Under the pieces are notes generated by a model. It was not told where the DNA came from. It saw only the letters and a program-made list of their open reading frames with translations, and searched no databases. Below, one piece after another: positions 19,774-28,617 of a stretch of DNA of 64,000 nucleotides; positions within the stretch are counted from its first letter, which is position 1; every line of letters begins with the position of its first letter. The stretch is from positions 151,289 to 215,288 of the forward strand of contig JAJVIK010000009.1 of the NCBI GenBank assembly GCA_022072055.1, given 5' to 3'. This DNA is from a bacterium. GTDB taxonomy: Bacteria > Hinthialibacterota > Hinthialibacteria > OLB16. The translations under genes were made by a program, and so were the position numbers.

Positions 19774-20844
19774 ATGAACGCACAAACCTCGAACCCCCCA
19801 TACAAGATCGGCGAGAAGGGTCCGCTGGACGTTGCGATCCTGTTCACGGATGTGATCAGTTCCACTGAGTTCGCGAGTGTTTTGGGCTTGGAAAAGTACG
19901 CCGGCTACTTGATCGATTTTGAGCGGATCTGTCTTCAGCAATGCGAATTCTTCTTTGAAACCCTCCATGCCGGAAAGTACCGCAAGGGACTTGACTACGA
20001 GGTCCGCTTCTTGGGGGATGAGCTGGTTGTGTACCTTCATTCGGGGCGCCCCGCCAACGATGTCTACCAACTGGTGTGCCTGGCGATTTCGCTCAAGTGC
20101 GCGTGGCTGGGAACCCAGACCAATGTCGAGCGCGTGGCCTGCGGCCAAGGGACCACCAACATCGCCTGCGGAGTTCATGCCGGTCCGATCTGGGTGGCGC
20201 GCCGGGAATCCGGCTACGACAAATGGGGATACGCCATCCATCTCGCCAAGCGCATCGAATCGGTCTCCCGCGAGGGAAAGCATTTCCAGATCTACCTCAG
20301 TGATGCCGCCTACAAACGCATCGGGAGGCTGCTCCGCAACCTCCTGATCGGTCCGCGCGTGGGCGTGGCGCTCAAGGGGATGGTCGCGCCGGTGGGGGTC
20401 TATGAGGTCGAGGAGAGCTTCATTGACCCCTTCAAGCGTCTTGCACCCCAATTCGCGGAGTCCTTCCAAAAAGTCGCCCTGACCTCCCTCGCGGCCAACA
20501 GCTTCGAGGGCTGGATTCACAGCTGTCTCCAGGTCTGGGAGGAATCGAGAAACGGAAGGGTGACCGATGAATCCCTGGACCTGTGCCTTTCCGCGCTCAA
20601 GGTCGAGCGCGCCAATCCGGTGGCGCTCTATCACGCCGCCCAGGGGATGCGCGAACGCGACAAACTCGACACCGCTCTGCTCTATCTCCTCGACCTGGTC
20701 AGGGAGCGCCCCACCTTCGCGGATGGCTGGCTTGAATTGGGAAGAATCTACAAGCGCCTCGGCCAATCCGAACCGGCGCGCCACGCGATCCTCGAAGCTC
20801 GGCGAAATGGGGTTGGGGAAAGCGAGGAGGAGCTCCCAGGTTAG
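19774..20844 (+). CDS. Class III nucleotidyl cyclase-like protein with TPR tail
   Basis: 356 residues, no signal peptide or membrane segment. DVAILFTDVISSTEFASVLG carries the first metal-binding aspartate region of class III cyclases, RFLGDELVVYL resembles the second (GDxxxxxF/Y), and CGVHAGPIWVARRES...GYAIHLAKRIES matches the GxxxGxVxxG...NxAARI region in degraded form. Residues about 235-350 form helical repeats (ANPVALYHAAQGM, FADGWLELGRIYKRLGQSEPARHAILEA), TPR-like. Substrate residues are not conserved enough to call cAMP synthesis; it may be a catalytically inactive signalling homologue. Head-to-head with the caspase-like gene. Confidence 0.68.
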   Translation: MNAQTSNPPYKIGEKGPLDVAILFTDVISSTEFASVLGLEKYAGYLIDFERICLQQCEFFFETLHAGKYRKGLDYEVRFLGDELVVYLHSGRPANDVYQLVCLAISLKCAWLGTQTNVERVACGQGTTNIACGVHAGPIWVARRESGYDKWGYAIHLAKRIESVSREGKHFQIYLSDAAYKRIGRLLRNLLIGPRVGVALKGMVAPVGVYEVEESFIDPFKRLAPQFAESFQKVALTSLAANSFEGWIHSCLQVWEESRNGRVTDESLDLCLSALKVERANPVALYHAAQGMRERDKLDTALLYLLDLVRERPTFADGWLELGRIYKRLGQSEPARHAILEARRNGVGESEEELPG

Positions 20845-20869
20845 TCTTCAGCGCCGCCGAAATGGAAAA

Positions 20870-20894
20870 GCCCCCGGAGGTTCTCCCCGGGGGC
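20870..20894. terminator. Bidirectional hairpin terminator between convergent genes
   Basis: GCCCCCGG (20870-20877) pairs with CCGGGGGC (20887-20894) across a 9-base loop. It lies 25 bases after the cyclase-like stop and about 30 bases after the end of the minus-strand Gly/Tyr-rich gene. AAAA precedes and CTT follows, so it could work in both directions, though the U-runs are short. Confidence 0.6.
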
Positions 20895-20925
20895 CTTGAG
20901 TGCCGTTTCGGTTGACTTGAATCCG

Positions 20926-21384
20926 CTACCAGATGCACACCAGAGGTTCGGTGTAGCCGCCGTAATTCCCCCAGTTGGCCGAGTAGCTGCTCTGCGAGGC
21001 GCTCCCCCAGCTCTGGCCGTAACCGCCCGGAATCGCGTAGTTGTTGTTGTAACCCGAGGAGCGCTGCGCGGATTGGGCGTTGTAGTACCCGCCGTTGCGA
21101 TACCCGCCGCGGGTGCCGCAAACGAACGGTTGCTGGGCCACCGGCTGAGCGTAGGAACCCCAATTGGCGGAGTAGCTGCTCTGCGAGGAGGACCCCCAGG
21201 ACTGACCGTAGCCGCCGGGGATCGAGTAGGTGTTGGAGTAACCGTTGCTTGAACTCTGGCTCTGGGCGTTGTAGTACCCGCCGGAAGCCAGGGTGTACGG
21301 GTTGTAAAAGCCTTGAGCGTTTGCAGTGACCGTAAGGACCACCATCGCCGCCATCAGAACCAGGGTCTTCAGTGTGTTTGTCAT
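20926..21384 (-). CDS. Small secreted Gly/Tyr/Ser/Asn-rich protein with an internal duplication
   Basis: 152 residues. A clean signal peptide (1-23, ending TANA) is followed by a low-complexity mature protein made of two near-identical ~54-residue units (about 35-89 and 98-150). Each starts GGYYNAQS, contains IPGGYGQSWGS and SQSSYSANWG, and ends in a cysteine (FVC/LVC). The duplication is clear in DNA as well. The composition recalls adhesive, fibre-forming or surface matrix proteins, but no family is recognised. Two spaced cysteines could cross-link. The ribosome site GGAGGA is inside a long inverted repeat in the leader (see 21392-21462). Confidence 0.72.
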   Translation of the reverse strand: MTNTLKTLVLMAAMVVLTVTANAQGFYNPYTLASGGYYNAQSQSSSNGYSNTYSIPGGYGQSWGSSSQSSYSANWGSYAQPVAQQPFVCGTRGGYRNGGYYNAQSAQRSSGYNNNYAIPGGYGQSWGSASQSSYSANWGNYGGYTEPLVCIW

Positions 21385-21391
21385 GATCGTA

Positions 21392-21462
21392 TCCTCCGAT
21401 TTGTCTTCGTTTTGTTGGGCGGAACCGCTGTTCCCACCCAGGCAACGAAGACCTCCGGAGGA
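21392..21462 (-). promoter_or_regulatory. Leader hairpin that can mask the ribosome binding site
   Basis: On the minus strand TCCTCCG (complement of 21456-21462) and GTCTTCGTT (21444-21452) can pair with AACGAAGAC (21403-21411) and CGGAGGA (21392-21398), with a small internal loop. CGGAGGA is the ribosome site of the small secreted protein gene. A second hairpin, GGGUGG/CCGCCC plus AAC/GUU, nests in the loop. Could be an RNA thermometer, attenuator or processing structure. Confidence 0.5.
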
Positions 21463-21524
21463 TTTGCCGATCTTTTTTTGAGGACCCTGGTGCGGTTCCG
21501 AGACCGCTCCACCCCCCCCGAGGA

Positions 21525-22841
21525 TTACCGGACCCGCCCGAAATTCTCGAGGATCAGTCTCCGCTTGTCCGCGGGTTCCGGGGAGATCAGAAAGGCCTCT
21601 TCGGCGGACTCAATGGCGGCATCGACTTTCGATTTCTCGCTGGTATGCAGGGTCACCAAGGTGTCCCCGCGCTCGACCTTGTCGCCGATCTTCTTGTGGA
21701 CCCACAGGCCGACACGGTGATCGGTGCTATCCCCGCGACGGATCCTGCTGCCGCCGAGCGCGAGCCAGGAATCCCCCAGCGCGGCGCCATCAATGGCTTT
21801 CAGATATCCGGAGCGCTGGGTGACCACATCGCGCCTGCCCTGCCCGCGGGGAAGCTGTTCGGGGTTGTCCAACGCTTGGCCATCCCCCCCTTGGTTGGTC
21901 ACGAACTCCTTCAGCTTGGCCAAGGCGCGCCCATCGGCAATGGCCTCCTGGGCCAGGTTTCTCCCCTGGGCGTGATCCGCGACCAGCTGCCCGATCACCA
22001 AGAGCGAAGCCGCCAGATTGACCGCGACTTCCTTCACATCCGCGGGCCCTTCCCCCTTCAGCACCGCGATGGCCTCCTGCATTTCCAGGCTGTCACCGAT
22101 GGCGTGCCCCAGTGGATTGTCCCGCTCGGTGATACAGCCCCCGATGCGGATACCGAGATTTTCCCCCACAGCGAAGAGATCATCCGCCAGGCTGTGGGCC
22201 TCGGCGAGGTTCTTGGCCAGTCCCCCGGAGCCGCAGGCGATCTCCACCACCAACCCCCGGGTTCCCGCAGCCGCCTTGCGCGCCAGCAGTCCCGCCACGG
22301 TGAGCGAAACCCCGCCCAAGGACCCGGTGTTGGCGCGCAGTTGGTTCACCCGGATCTCCGCGGGAGCCAAGTCCATGGTCTGCCCGATCACCGCGATTCC
22401 GGTCGAGCGCACGGATTCCTGGAACTCGGCCAGGGACAGGTCGGTCCGGAATCCGGGCACCGCCTCGAACTTGTCCAGCAGTCCGCCGTTGTGACGAAGC
22501 GAGCGGTCGGCCACCACCGGCAGCTTCACCCCATACACCGCCGCGGTGGGCAGCGCGATGATCGCCGCTTTGCCGCCGAGCCCGCCGGTCTCGCCAAGGT
22601 CGATCGGGGGGTAAGTGAATTCGTTGAAGCGCAGGGTCTGACCCGAACTGAGGAAGGCGCGCGCGAAGGAGGTGGTTTCCTGCTCATCCAACCCCCGGAT
22701 GACCACCGCCATCAGAAAGGCCGCCGCCTGCTCCACGGGGACCTCCTCGCGTTGGACCGCCTCGACAAACCCGGAGATCTCCTCGGGCTCAAGGGCCTCG
22801 CCCTCGCGTTTGCGTATGATCAGATCAATCCACTCGGCCAT
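21525..22841 (-). CDS. Divergent thymidine/pyrimidine-nucleoside phosphorylase family protein
   Basis: 438 residues with the full domain order of the family: N-terminal helical domain (IIRKREGEALEPEEISGFV), glycosyltransferase-family-3-like core (GGLLDKFEAVPGFRTDLS, GITAVIGQTMDLAPA-like segment, VVEIACGSGGLAKNLAEA), and C-terminal PYNP domain (DHRVGLWVHKKIGDKVERGDTLVTLHT). The family splits pyrimidine nucleosides with phosphate. Several active-site positions differ from E. coli thymidine phosphorylase: the HSTGGVGD loop reads DLGETGGLGGK, GHTGGT reads RHNGGL, and by alignment the base-contacting Ser and Lys become Gly and Arg. Substrate may therefore differ or activity be lost. Confidence 0.75.
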   Translation of the reverse strand: MAEWIDLIIRKREGEALEPEEISGFVEAVQREEVPVEQAAAFLMAVVIRGLDEQETTSFARAFLSSGQTLRFNEFTYPPIDLGETGGLGGKAAIIALPTAAVYGVKLPVVADRSLRHNGGLLDKFEAVPGFRTDLSLAEFQESVRSTGIAVIGQTMDLAPAEIRVNQLRANTGSLGGVSLTVAGLLARKAAAGTRGLVVEIACGSGGLAKNLAEAHSLADDLFAVGENLGIRIGGCITERDNPLGHAIGDSLEMQEAIAVLKGEGPADVKEVAVNLAASLLVIGQLVADHAQGRNLAQEAIADGRALAKLKEFVTNQGGDGQALDNPEQLPRGQGRRDVVTQRSGYLKAIDGAALGDSWLALGGSRIRRGDSTDHRVGLWVHKKIGDKVERGDTLVTLHTSEKSKVDAAIESAEEAFLISPEPADKRRLILENFGRVR

Positions 22842-23070
22842 TCCTGCATCCTTCCTCGGCTAGAAGCCACCCGATTTCGGTGAACACAAGATCCCTCTCC
22901 GGAGACCACCTCATCCGGCAGTCTGGTAGGCAAGCATTCGCTTTCCGGGGAAGAGCGGTCCCAGACAAAACCTGCACCTGCGGCGCGCCACGGTCTGCGC
23001 CGTGACAACCCCTAGGATGGGATCTCATGGGAACCATAGCATGGAACCCGGTGAGCACAAAGGGTTTCCG

Positions 23071-23673
23071 TCACATCACTCGGGCAAGGTGGGCCTGAAG
23101 CTCCTCCATCGGCAACCCCACGATGTTACTCCAGGATCCATGAAATTTCTCGACAAAATTCGCGGCTCCCCCTTGAATCGCATAGGCCCCCGCCTTGTCC
23201 ATCGGCTCCCCCGTCCGAACATAGGCCCAAATCTCCGCCTCAGAGAGCTTCCGGAACCACACCTCGCTGGTGACATGGAAAGTCTCGATCCGAACCGGGT
23301 GTGGACTTTCCCCCTGGGTCATCACCAGGGCACAGGCGGTGGTGACCCAATGCCGTTTCCCCGAAAGGGCGCTGAGGATTCTCGCCGCCTCTTCCTTACT
23401 CTCCGGCTTACCCAGGATCCGCTCGATCCCGTTATCCTGAGTCAAGACCACGATCGTGTCCGCGCCCAGCACCCACCGACCGGGATGGAGTTCAGCCACC
23501 TGCCAGGCTTTTTCTTTGGCGAGACGAAGAGCATAGTCGAGTGGCGCCTCCCCTTGAGAAAGCGACTCATCCACCCGCGCCGGGATCCCCTCGAACGCGA
23601 TCCCCGCCTCACGAAGGAGTTCGCGCCTTCTCGGTGAGGCGCTGGCCAGGATAAAGGAGGGGAGCGAACCCAT
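23071..23673 (-). CDS. maf: Maf family nucleoside triphosphate pyrophosphatase
   Basis: 200 residues, usual length. The start MGSLPSFILASASPRRRELLREAGI contains the Maf signature SASPRR. The conserved VDE (RVDESLSQGE), the catalytic-type VLGADTIVVL, GKPESKEEAARIL and the C-terminal GGAANFVEKFHGSWSNIVGLPMEEL also match. Maf proteins hydrolyse modified or canonical (d)NTPs such as dTTP/UTP and affect septation when overexpressed. It is followed on the same strand by the pyrimidine phosphorylase 229 bases downstream, in which nothing else is seen. Confidence 0.92.
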   Translation of the reverse strand: MGSLPSFILASASPRRRELLREAGIAFEGIPARVDESLSQGEAPLDYALRLAKEKAWQVAELHPGRWVLGADTIVVLTQDNGIERILGKPESKEEAARILSALSGKRHWVTTACALVMTQGESPHPVRIETFHVTSEVWFRKLSEAEIWAYVRTGEPMDKAGAYAIQGGAANFVEKFHGSWSNIVGLPMEELQAHLARVM

Positions 23674-23800
23674 CTCGGAATCAGCGGGAATCCCGGCCGG
23701 GGTCCTTTTCCTGGAACCTGTGCGTGGTCGTCGCGGGCAATGGACTCATGGCTTTCATGGAGATTCCGAGGAGGATACACGCGTTCCCCGCCGGCGGGAA

Positions 23801-23828
23801 TTGACACAGTGGCCGGTGCGGTTATATT
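23801..23828 (+). promoter_or_regulatory. sigma70-type promoter for tRNA-Leu
   Basis: TTGACA (23801-23806), a 16-base spacer and TATATT (23823-23828), 12 bases before the first base of the tRNA at 23841. The position fits a start a few bases ahead of the mature 5' end. Confidence 0.75.
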
Positions 23829-23840
23829 GAGAATCCAGGC

Positions 23841-23927
23841 GCCGGAGTGGTGGAACTGGCAGACGCGCACGGTTCAGGTCCGTGTGGAGGAAACTCCGTG
23901 GAGGTTCGAGTCCTCTCTCCGGCACCA
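23841..23927 (+). tRNA. tRNA-Leu (CAG)
   Basis: 87 bases including encoded CCA. The acceptor stem GCCGGAG (23841-23847) pairs with CTCCGGC (23917-23923). The anticodon stem CACGG/CCGTG encloses TTCAGGT with anticodon CAG at 23875-23877. A long variable arm (TGGAGGAAACTCCG region) marks a class II tRNA, and the T loop is TTCGAGT. It ends 14 bases from the convergent ftsK stop. Confidence 0.96.
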
Positions 23928-23941
23928 ACTCCTCCACAAAC

Positions 23942-26389
23942 TCAAACAATCACTTCCCTCGGCTTGCTCCCGCGCGAAGGTCCGATCAATCCCCGGTCGT
24001 GCATGATGTCCAGGATGCGCGCGGCGCGCCCATAGCCGATCTTCAGGCGCCGTTGGAGCAGCGAGGTCGAGGCTTGTCCGGCCTCCATCACAATGTCCAC
24101 CGCCTGAAGATACATGTCGTCCATCTCGCTCTCGTCATAGCCGCCCCCCTCGCCGCCGTCCTCCTCGGGCGAGAAATCAATGTCCAGATAATTCGGGGGC
24201 TGCTGCTCCTTGATCACCGAGACAAGGCGCTCGATCTCGTGCGTGGACACATAGCACCCCTGCAGGCGCACCGGCTTCCCGGCCCCCCCCGGATCGAAGA
24301 GCATGTCCCCCATCCCGATCAGGGATTCCGCCCCCTTCTGATCGATAATCACCCGCGAGTCGTTGATCTGCGCCACCTTGAAGGCAATCCGCGCCGGGAA
24401 GTTCGCCTTGATCACCCCTGTGAGGATGTTGACCGAGGGACGCTGGGTGGCCAGGACCAGGTGCATCCCCACCGCGCGCGCCATCTGCGCGAGCCGCGCG
24501 ATGTTGGTCTCGACCTCCGCCTTGGCGACCATCATCAGGTCCGCGAGCTCATCGATGATGATCACGATGTACGGCAGAAAACCGGGAAGGGTCAGCTCCT
24601 CTTTCTTGCCCTCCTCCAGCGAACGCTGACTCCATTTGCGCATCCGCTCATTGTATTCGCGGATGTCACGCACCCCGGCCTTGGAGAGATACCGATAGCG
24701 GGTCTCCATCTCCTCGACGGCCCACTTGAGCGCCACCGCCGCCTGCTTGGGGTCATGCACCACCGGCGCGAGCAGGTGCGGGATGTCCTGATAGAGCGAG
24801 AGCTCCACCCGTTTCGGGTCCACCATCAGGAAGCGCACCTCCTGCGGGGTGGCGTTGAACAGGAACGAGGCGATCAGGCAATTGACCCCAACCGATTTCC
24901 CCGAACCGGTCGCGCCCGCCACCAGGAGGTGCGGCATCTTCGCCAAATCGGCCACGAACGGTTCCCCGGAAATGGTCTTCCCCAACGCGAAAGTGAGCCT
25001 TGAATCCAGCAGCCGATACTGTTGCGAGGCCAACACCTCGCGCAGCAGCACATCCTGACGCATCCGGTTGGGTATCTCGATCCCGACCACATTCTTGCCC
25101 GGAACCGGAGCGATGATGCGGACCGAATAAGCTTGCAGCGCGAGCGCCAGGTCATCCTGAAGGTTGGTGATCCCTCGCACCTTGACCCCCGGCGCGGGCT
25201 TGAGGTCATAACGAGTCACTACCGGACCGCAATGCACCTCCACCACCCGCGCGGAGATGTTGAACTGATCCAGGGTCATCTCCAAGATCTGGCGGTTGGT
25301 GTGGATTTCGTCCTTGTCCGGGCCATTGAAGGCCTGTGTTGGGAGGTCGAGCAGATCGAGGGAGGGGAGCCGATACGGGCGCTTTTCCTCACCGAACTGA
25401 ACCACCGCCTCGGCTCGCTTGGCGACTGTTTTCTGTTTCTCCAGATCCTTGAGGGCGTAATGATCGGGGGTGAAAATCTTCGGCTCGGGGCGGGGTTCGT
25501 CGCACTCCTCTTCTTCTTCCGCAAGGTCCTCCTCGGATTCGACCTCCTCCGCGCCGGGAAACAGGTCGTCATCCACCTCGAACACCGGAACCTCACTGTC
25601 GCCCTCCTTCAGCCCCAAAGCGGGGAGGATTCCGCTGTCCTCATCCTCCAAGCTCAGCCCCCTCCGACGCGACCGGCTTGGCCGGATCGGCGCCGGCTCG
25701 AAAATATCCGAAATCTCCTCGAAGTCCGCCTCCCAGGCGCGGCTCTCCCTCCACTCCTTGAGGCTCCTGCCCTTGTCCCGAAGCCAATAGAACAGATCGG
25801 CAAACAGGAAGTTGGTCGTCACGAGAAGGGTCAGCGCCGCCACGGTCGAGAGCACAATGTAGGCCCCCACTCGCCCGAAAAAGAGCATCGCGTGCGACAG
25901 CCACGATCCCACCAAGCCCCCCGCGATCCAACTCGCGGTTTGGTGGCCATGCAGCGCGAGCGACACCAGGGCGCAGCAGCACGCCAGGAGGATCAAGCCT
26001 CCGATCAGACGAAGCATCGGGAGGAAGTGGTGCAGACGGTTCCTGGTGTTTTCCCGCCGGAACAGGGCATGCCACGCACACACCACAAGAAGCGGCGGCA
26101 CCAGATAGGCGCAGATTCCGGTGAGGAAGAACAGCATCCAGGCCAACAGGCTTCCGGGATTCCCCATCCAGTTGGCGCTGGTGTCTTGTATGAGGGTCCG
26201 CCAGTTCTCGGTGTTCCCAATCGGGTACGAAATCAGGGACAAGAAAGTGGCCAGGGAGGCGGCTGTAAAGAGGATCCCCAGGACCTCGCGCTTGCGCTGG
26301 TCCTCCATCCCCTCCCAGACCTGCTGGATGGGGAGCGGCTCCCGGTAGGAGATCTGCTCCCGGTTCTTTTTCGGCGCTTTCCGGCTCAT
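23942..26389 (-). CDS. ftsK: DNA translocase FtsK/SpoIIIE
   Basis: 815 residues. The N-terminus has about four to five membrane helices (to ~residue 220), then an acidic Glu-rich linker (LFPGAEEVESEEDLAEEEEE). The motor domain follows: the alpha part with ARVVEVHCGPVVTRYDLKPAPGVKV, Walker A GATGSGKS near residue 490, FLMVDPKRVELSLY, IIIDELADLMM (Walker B) and ATQRPSVNILTGVIKANFPARIAFKV. A C-terminal winged-helix gamma domain (STSLLQRRLKIGYGRAARILDIMHDRGLIGP) reads KOPS/SRS sites. It pumps chromosome DNA at the septum and activates XerCD at dif. Confidence 0.96.
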   Translation of the reverse strand: MSRKAPKKNREQISYREPLPIQQVWEGMEDQRKREVLGILFTAASLATFLSLISYPIGNTENWRTLIQDTSANWMGNPGSLLAWMLFFLTGICAYLVPPLLVVCAWHALFRRENTRNRLHHFLPMLRLIGGLILLACCCALVSLALHGHQTASWIAGGLVGSWLSHAMLFFGRVGAYIVLSTVAALTLLVTTNFLFADLFYWLRDKGRSLKEWRESRAWEADFEEISDIFEPAPIRPSRSRRRGLSLEDEDSGILPALGLKEGDSEVPVFEVDDDLFPGAEEVESEEDLAEEEEECDEPRPEPKIFTPDHYALKDLEKQKTVAKRAEAVVQFGEEKRPYRLPSLDLLDLPTQAFNGPDKDEIHTNRQILEMTLDQFNISARVVEVHCGPVVTRYDLKPAPGVKVRGITNLQDDLALALQAYSVRIIAPVPGKNVVGIEIPNRMRQDVLLREVLASQQYRLLDSRLTFALGKTISGEPFVADLAKMPHLLVAGATGSGKSVGVNCLIASFLFNATPQEVRFLMVDPKRVELSLYQDIPHLLAPVVHDPKQAAVALKWAVEEMETRYRYLSKAGVRDIREYNERMRKWSQRSLEEGKKEELTLPGFLPYIVIIIDELADLMMVAKAEVETNIARLAQMARAVGMHLVLATQRPSVNILTGVIKANFPARIAFKVAQINDSRVIIDQKGAESLIGMGDMLFDPGGAGKPVRLQGCYVSTHEIERLVSVIKEQQPPNYLDIDFSPEEDGGEGGGYDESEMDDMYLQAVDIVMEAGQASTSLLQRRLKIGYGRAARILDIMHDRGLIGPSRGSKPREVIV

Positions 26390-26604
26390 GCTCTCTCAAT
26401 AGGCAAAAGGGGAGGGGTGGATGGGCTCCCCGCGCCCCGGCTCGGACGCGCCGATTTCCCATCCGGGAATTCCCCTTATCACTCCATTTTCGGCCTGGAG
26501 TTGAAGGACTGAACGGGGGAATTCCGCCTTGCTTCGGATGCCCGCGAAACCCGGCCTTCCATGGTGGCTTTTCCGGTCGGATCAAGGCTATGCTGGGGGT
26601 TGAG

Positions 26605-28344
26605 ATGAAACGGAGAACTTTCCTCAAAACCCTTCCGGCCGTGCCGTTGTTCGCCGAGACCCGCCTGGGAGGCGCATCGCGGGGAGCCTACGGGAGCCAA
26701 ACGACAGGCGGGGAGACTATCGGGCTGCGTGTGGAAGCGACCCCGGATCCGCTCCTTGCCAGGGTTGTGGCGATCCTCAAGGACCGGATCGAGCGGCGCT
26801 GCCCCTCGCGCGTGGCCGAAACGGATTCCGATGCGCGGATCCTCTTGACCGCGGATGACAGTCTTCCCCCCGAGGGCTTTCGAATCGAGGAGGCTGGAAC
26901 AGCGGTTCGTGTGGCCGGCGGCTCGACGCGAGGGTTGCTCCATGGGGTCGGGAAGTTCCTCCGCACCTGCCGCTTTGAGGGTTCATTCCAGGCCTCTTCC
27001 TGGCGCGGGACTTCCGCGCCGCACGGGTCGCTGCGTGGGATGTATTTCGCCACCCATTTCCACAACTGGTACCAGGTGGCGCCCGAGGCGGAACTCGCTC
27101 GTTACATGGAGGATGTCGCGCTCTGGGGTGTGAACGCCCTCATGGTCTGTTTTCCGTTCATCACCCTGCGGGATTGGGAGGACCCGGGGACCGAGGTGGC
27201 TCTTGCGATGACGCGCAAATATGCGCGCTTGGCAAAAGACCTGGGACTCCAGTTCGGCATCGGAGTCGGCAACACCCTCTTCACCGGCGCTCCGGAGTCC
27301 ATCCGAGCCACTCGCTTACCCGATCCGACTCGCAGGCGAGGGAACAGCGGCCACCCGATCTGCCCCAACATTCCCGAGGGTCGAACGTACATCCTGGAGA
27401 ACACCCGACGGTTGTTCCAGGAACTCGCCGAGCCCGGCCTCGATTTTGTGGTTTCCTGGCCCTATGACGAAGGCGGATGCGCCTGCGAGAAGTGCCTGCC
27501 CTGGGGCAGCAATGGCTTCTTGCGACTGTCGCGGGACGTGACCGTGCTCGGACGGGAGCATTTTCCCAAACTCAAGTTGATCCTCAGCACCTGGATGTTC
27601 GACACCCCTCCGGAAGGGGAGTGGCGGGGTCTATCTGAGGCTCTGGCCAAGGACCCCGGATGGGCGGATTACATCCTGGCGGACTCGCATGAGGAGTTCC
27701 CGCGATACCCCTTAGAGTCCGGGGTTCCGGGGAACCTCCCCCTGCTCAATTTCCCTGAGATCAGCATGTGGGGGAACTGGCCCTGGGGTGGGGTGGGCGC
27801 GAACCCGCTGCCGGCGCGCTTCGAGCGCCTGTGGAGGGATGTCAAGCAGGCGGTGCGCGGAGGCTTCCCCTACAGCGAGGGCATCTACGAGGACATGAAC
27901 AAGGCGGTTGTGGTTCAGTTTTATTGGGACCCGGACCGCTCCGCGCGCTCGATTCTCGATGAGTATATCACCTACGAATTCGGGCCGGGTGTCGCGGAGG
28001 ATTGCCACGCACTGGTGGGGATGCTCGAAACCGCGGCGGGATTGTCTTACATGAAGCAGCCGGTCGATGCACGGGAGGCCGAACGCGCGTTCGAGCTGGC
28101 GGAGGGAATCCGGGGTCGTCTTCCGGAGTGGGCCAGACGTAACTGGCGCTGGGAGATCCTCCATCTGCGGGCGCTGCTGGACCGTGAACGCTTCGCCGGA
28201 GGCGGGCTGGAAACCCCGGCGGCGCAGGCTGCCCTGACCCGCCTGGTGGAGATTTACCACTGCGAGAGGGTGACCGATGACCCCTACCACCACCGGGTCC
28301 GTCCGCCCCTACGCGGCCTGTCAACCCGGGGCAAGGAGTTGTAG
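26605..28344 (+). CDS. Secreted glycoside-hydrolase-like TIM-barrel protein
   Basis: 579 residues from the ATG at 26605; an in-frame ATG at 26590 also exists. The start MKRRTFLKTLPAVPLF is a signal of Tat-like type (RRTFLK). Residues about 30-125 resemble the small alpha/beta domain that precedes the barrel in GH20/GH67-type enzymes (ARILLTADDSLPPEGFRIE...VRVAGGSTRGLLHGVGKFLR). A barrel follows, starting SLRGMYFATHFHNWY. An acidic cluster with cysteines (WPYDEGGCACEKCLPWG) near residue 290 sits where catalytic acids are expected and is like DUF4838-type proteins. Substrate unknown, likely a glycan containing a hexosamine or uronic acid. Confidence 0.68.
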   Translation: MKRRTFLKTLPAVPLFAETRLGGASRGAYGSQTTGGETIGLRVEATPDPLLARVVAILKDRIERRCPSRVAETDSDARILLTADDSLPPEGFRIEEAGTAVRVAGGSTRGLLHGVGKFLRTCRFEGSFQASSWRGTSAPHGSLRGMYFATHFHNWYQVAPEAELARYMEDVALWGVNALMVCFPFITLRDWEDPGTEVALAMTRKYARLAKDLGLQFGIGVGNTLFTGAPESIRATRLPDPTRRRGNSGHPICPNIPEGRTYILENTRRLFQELAEPGLDFVVSWPYDEGGCACEKCLPWGSNGFLRLSRDVTVLGREHFPKLKLILSTWMFDTPPEGEWRGLSEALAKDPGWADYILADSHEEFPRYPLESGVPGNLPLLNFPEISMWGNWPWGGVGANPLPARFERLWRDVKQAVRGGFPYSEGIYEDMNKAVVVQFYWDPDRSARSILDEYITYEFGPGVAEDCHALVGMLETAAGLSYMKQPVDAREAERAFELAEGIRGRLPEWARRNWRWEILHLRALLDRERFAGGGLETPAAQAALTRLVEIYHCERVTDDPYHHRVRPPLRGLSTRGKEL

Positions 28345-28357
28345 AATTCACGGCCCC

Positions 28358-28420
28358 TTGGAGGGACGCATTCCATTGCGTCCCGACTGAAACCGTGACC
28401 CGACTGAGCGGGTCCCTCCA
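28358..28420. repeat. Two-hairpin palindromic repeat, copy A
   Basis: Outer stem TGGAGGG (28359-28365) / CCCTCCA (28414-28420). Inner hairpin 1 is GGGACGCA/TGCGTCCC (28363-28370 and 28377-28384). Inner hairpin 2 is GACCCG/CGGGTC around the loop ACTGAG (28403-28408). A second copy with compensated stem changes is at 36845-36929. It lies just after the glycoside-hydrolase-like gene. Confidence 0.75.
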
Positions 28421-28428
28421 TGCCTGCT

Positions 28429-28451
28429 GGAACGAGAATCCTTCTCGTTCC
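28429..28451. repeat. Perfect 10-bp inverted repeat
   Basis: GGAACGAGAA (28429-28438), loop TCC, TTCTCGTTCC (28442-28451). It follows copy A of the two-hairpin repeat. It may terminate the upstream transcript, though no T-run follows, or be another dispersed repeat. The rest of the 28345-28617 gap holds no other recognised feature. Confidence 0.6.
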
Positions 28452-28617
28452 CACCACGCTCGGGGAGTCCCTTCCCCCGCATGCCGTGAATCGCGGAATG
28501 TCCTGTGGAATTGATAGGTTGCAGTGACTTCAGATACGTGTATTATGTGGCGGAAAGTCCCTGACCTGGCTTGTCCGGAATCCATCCAAGCGAGATCTAG
28601 GCCGACGAGGAGACCCG

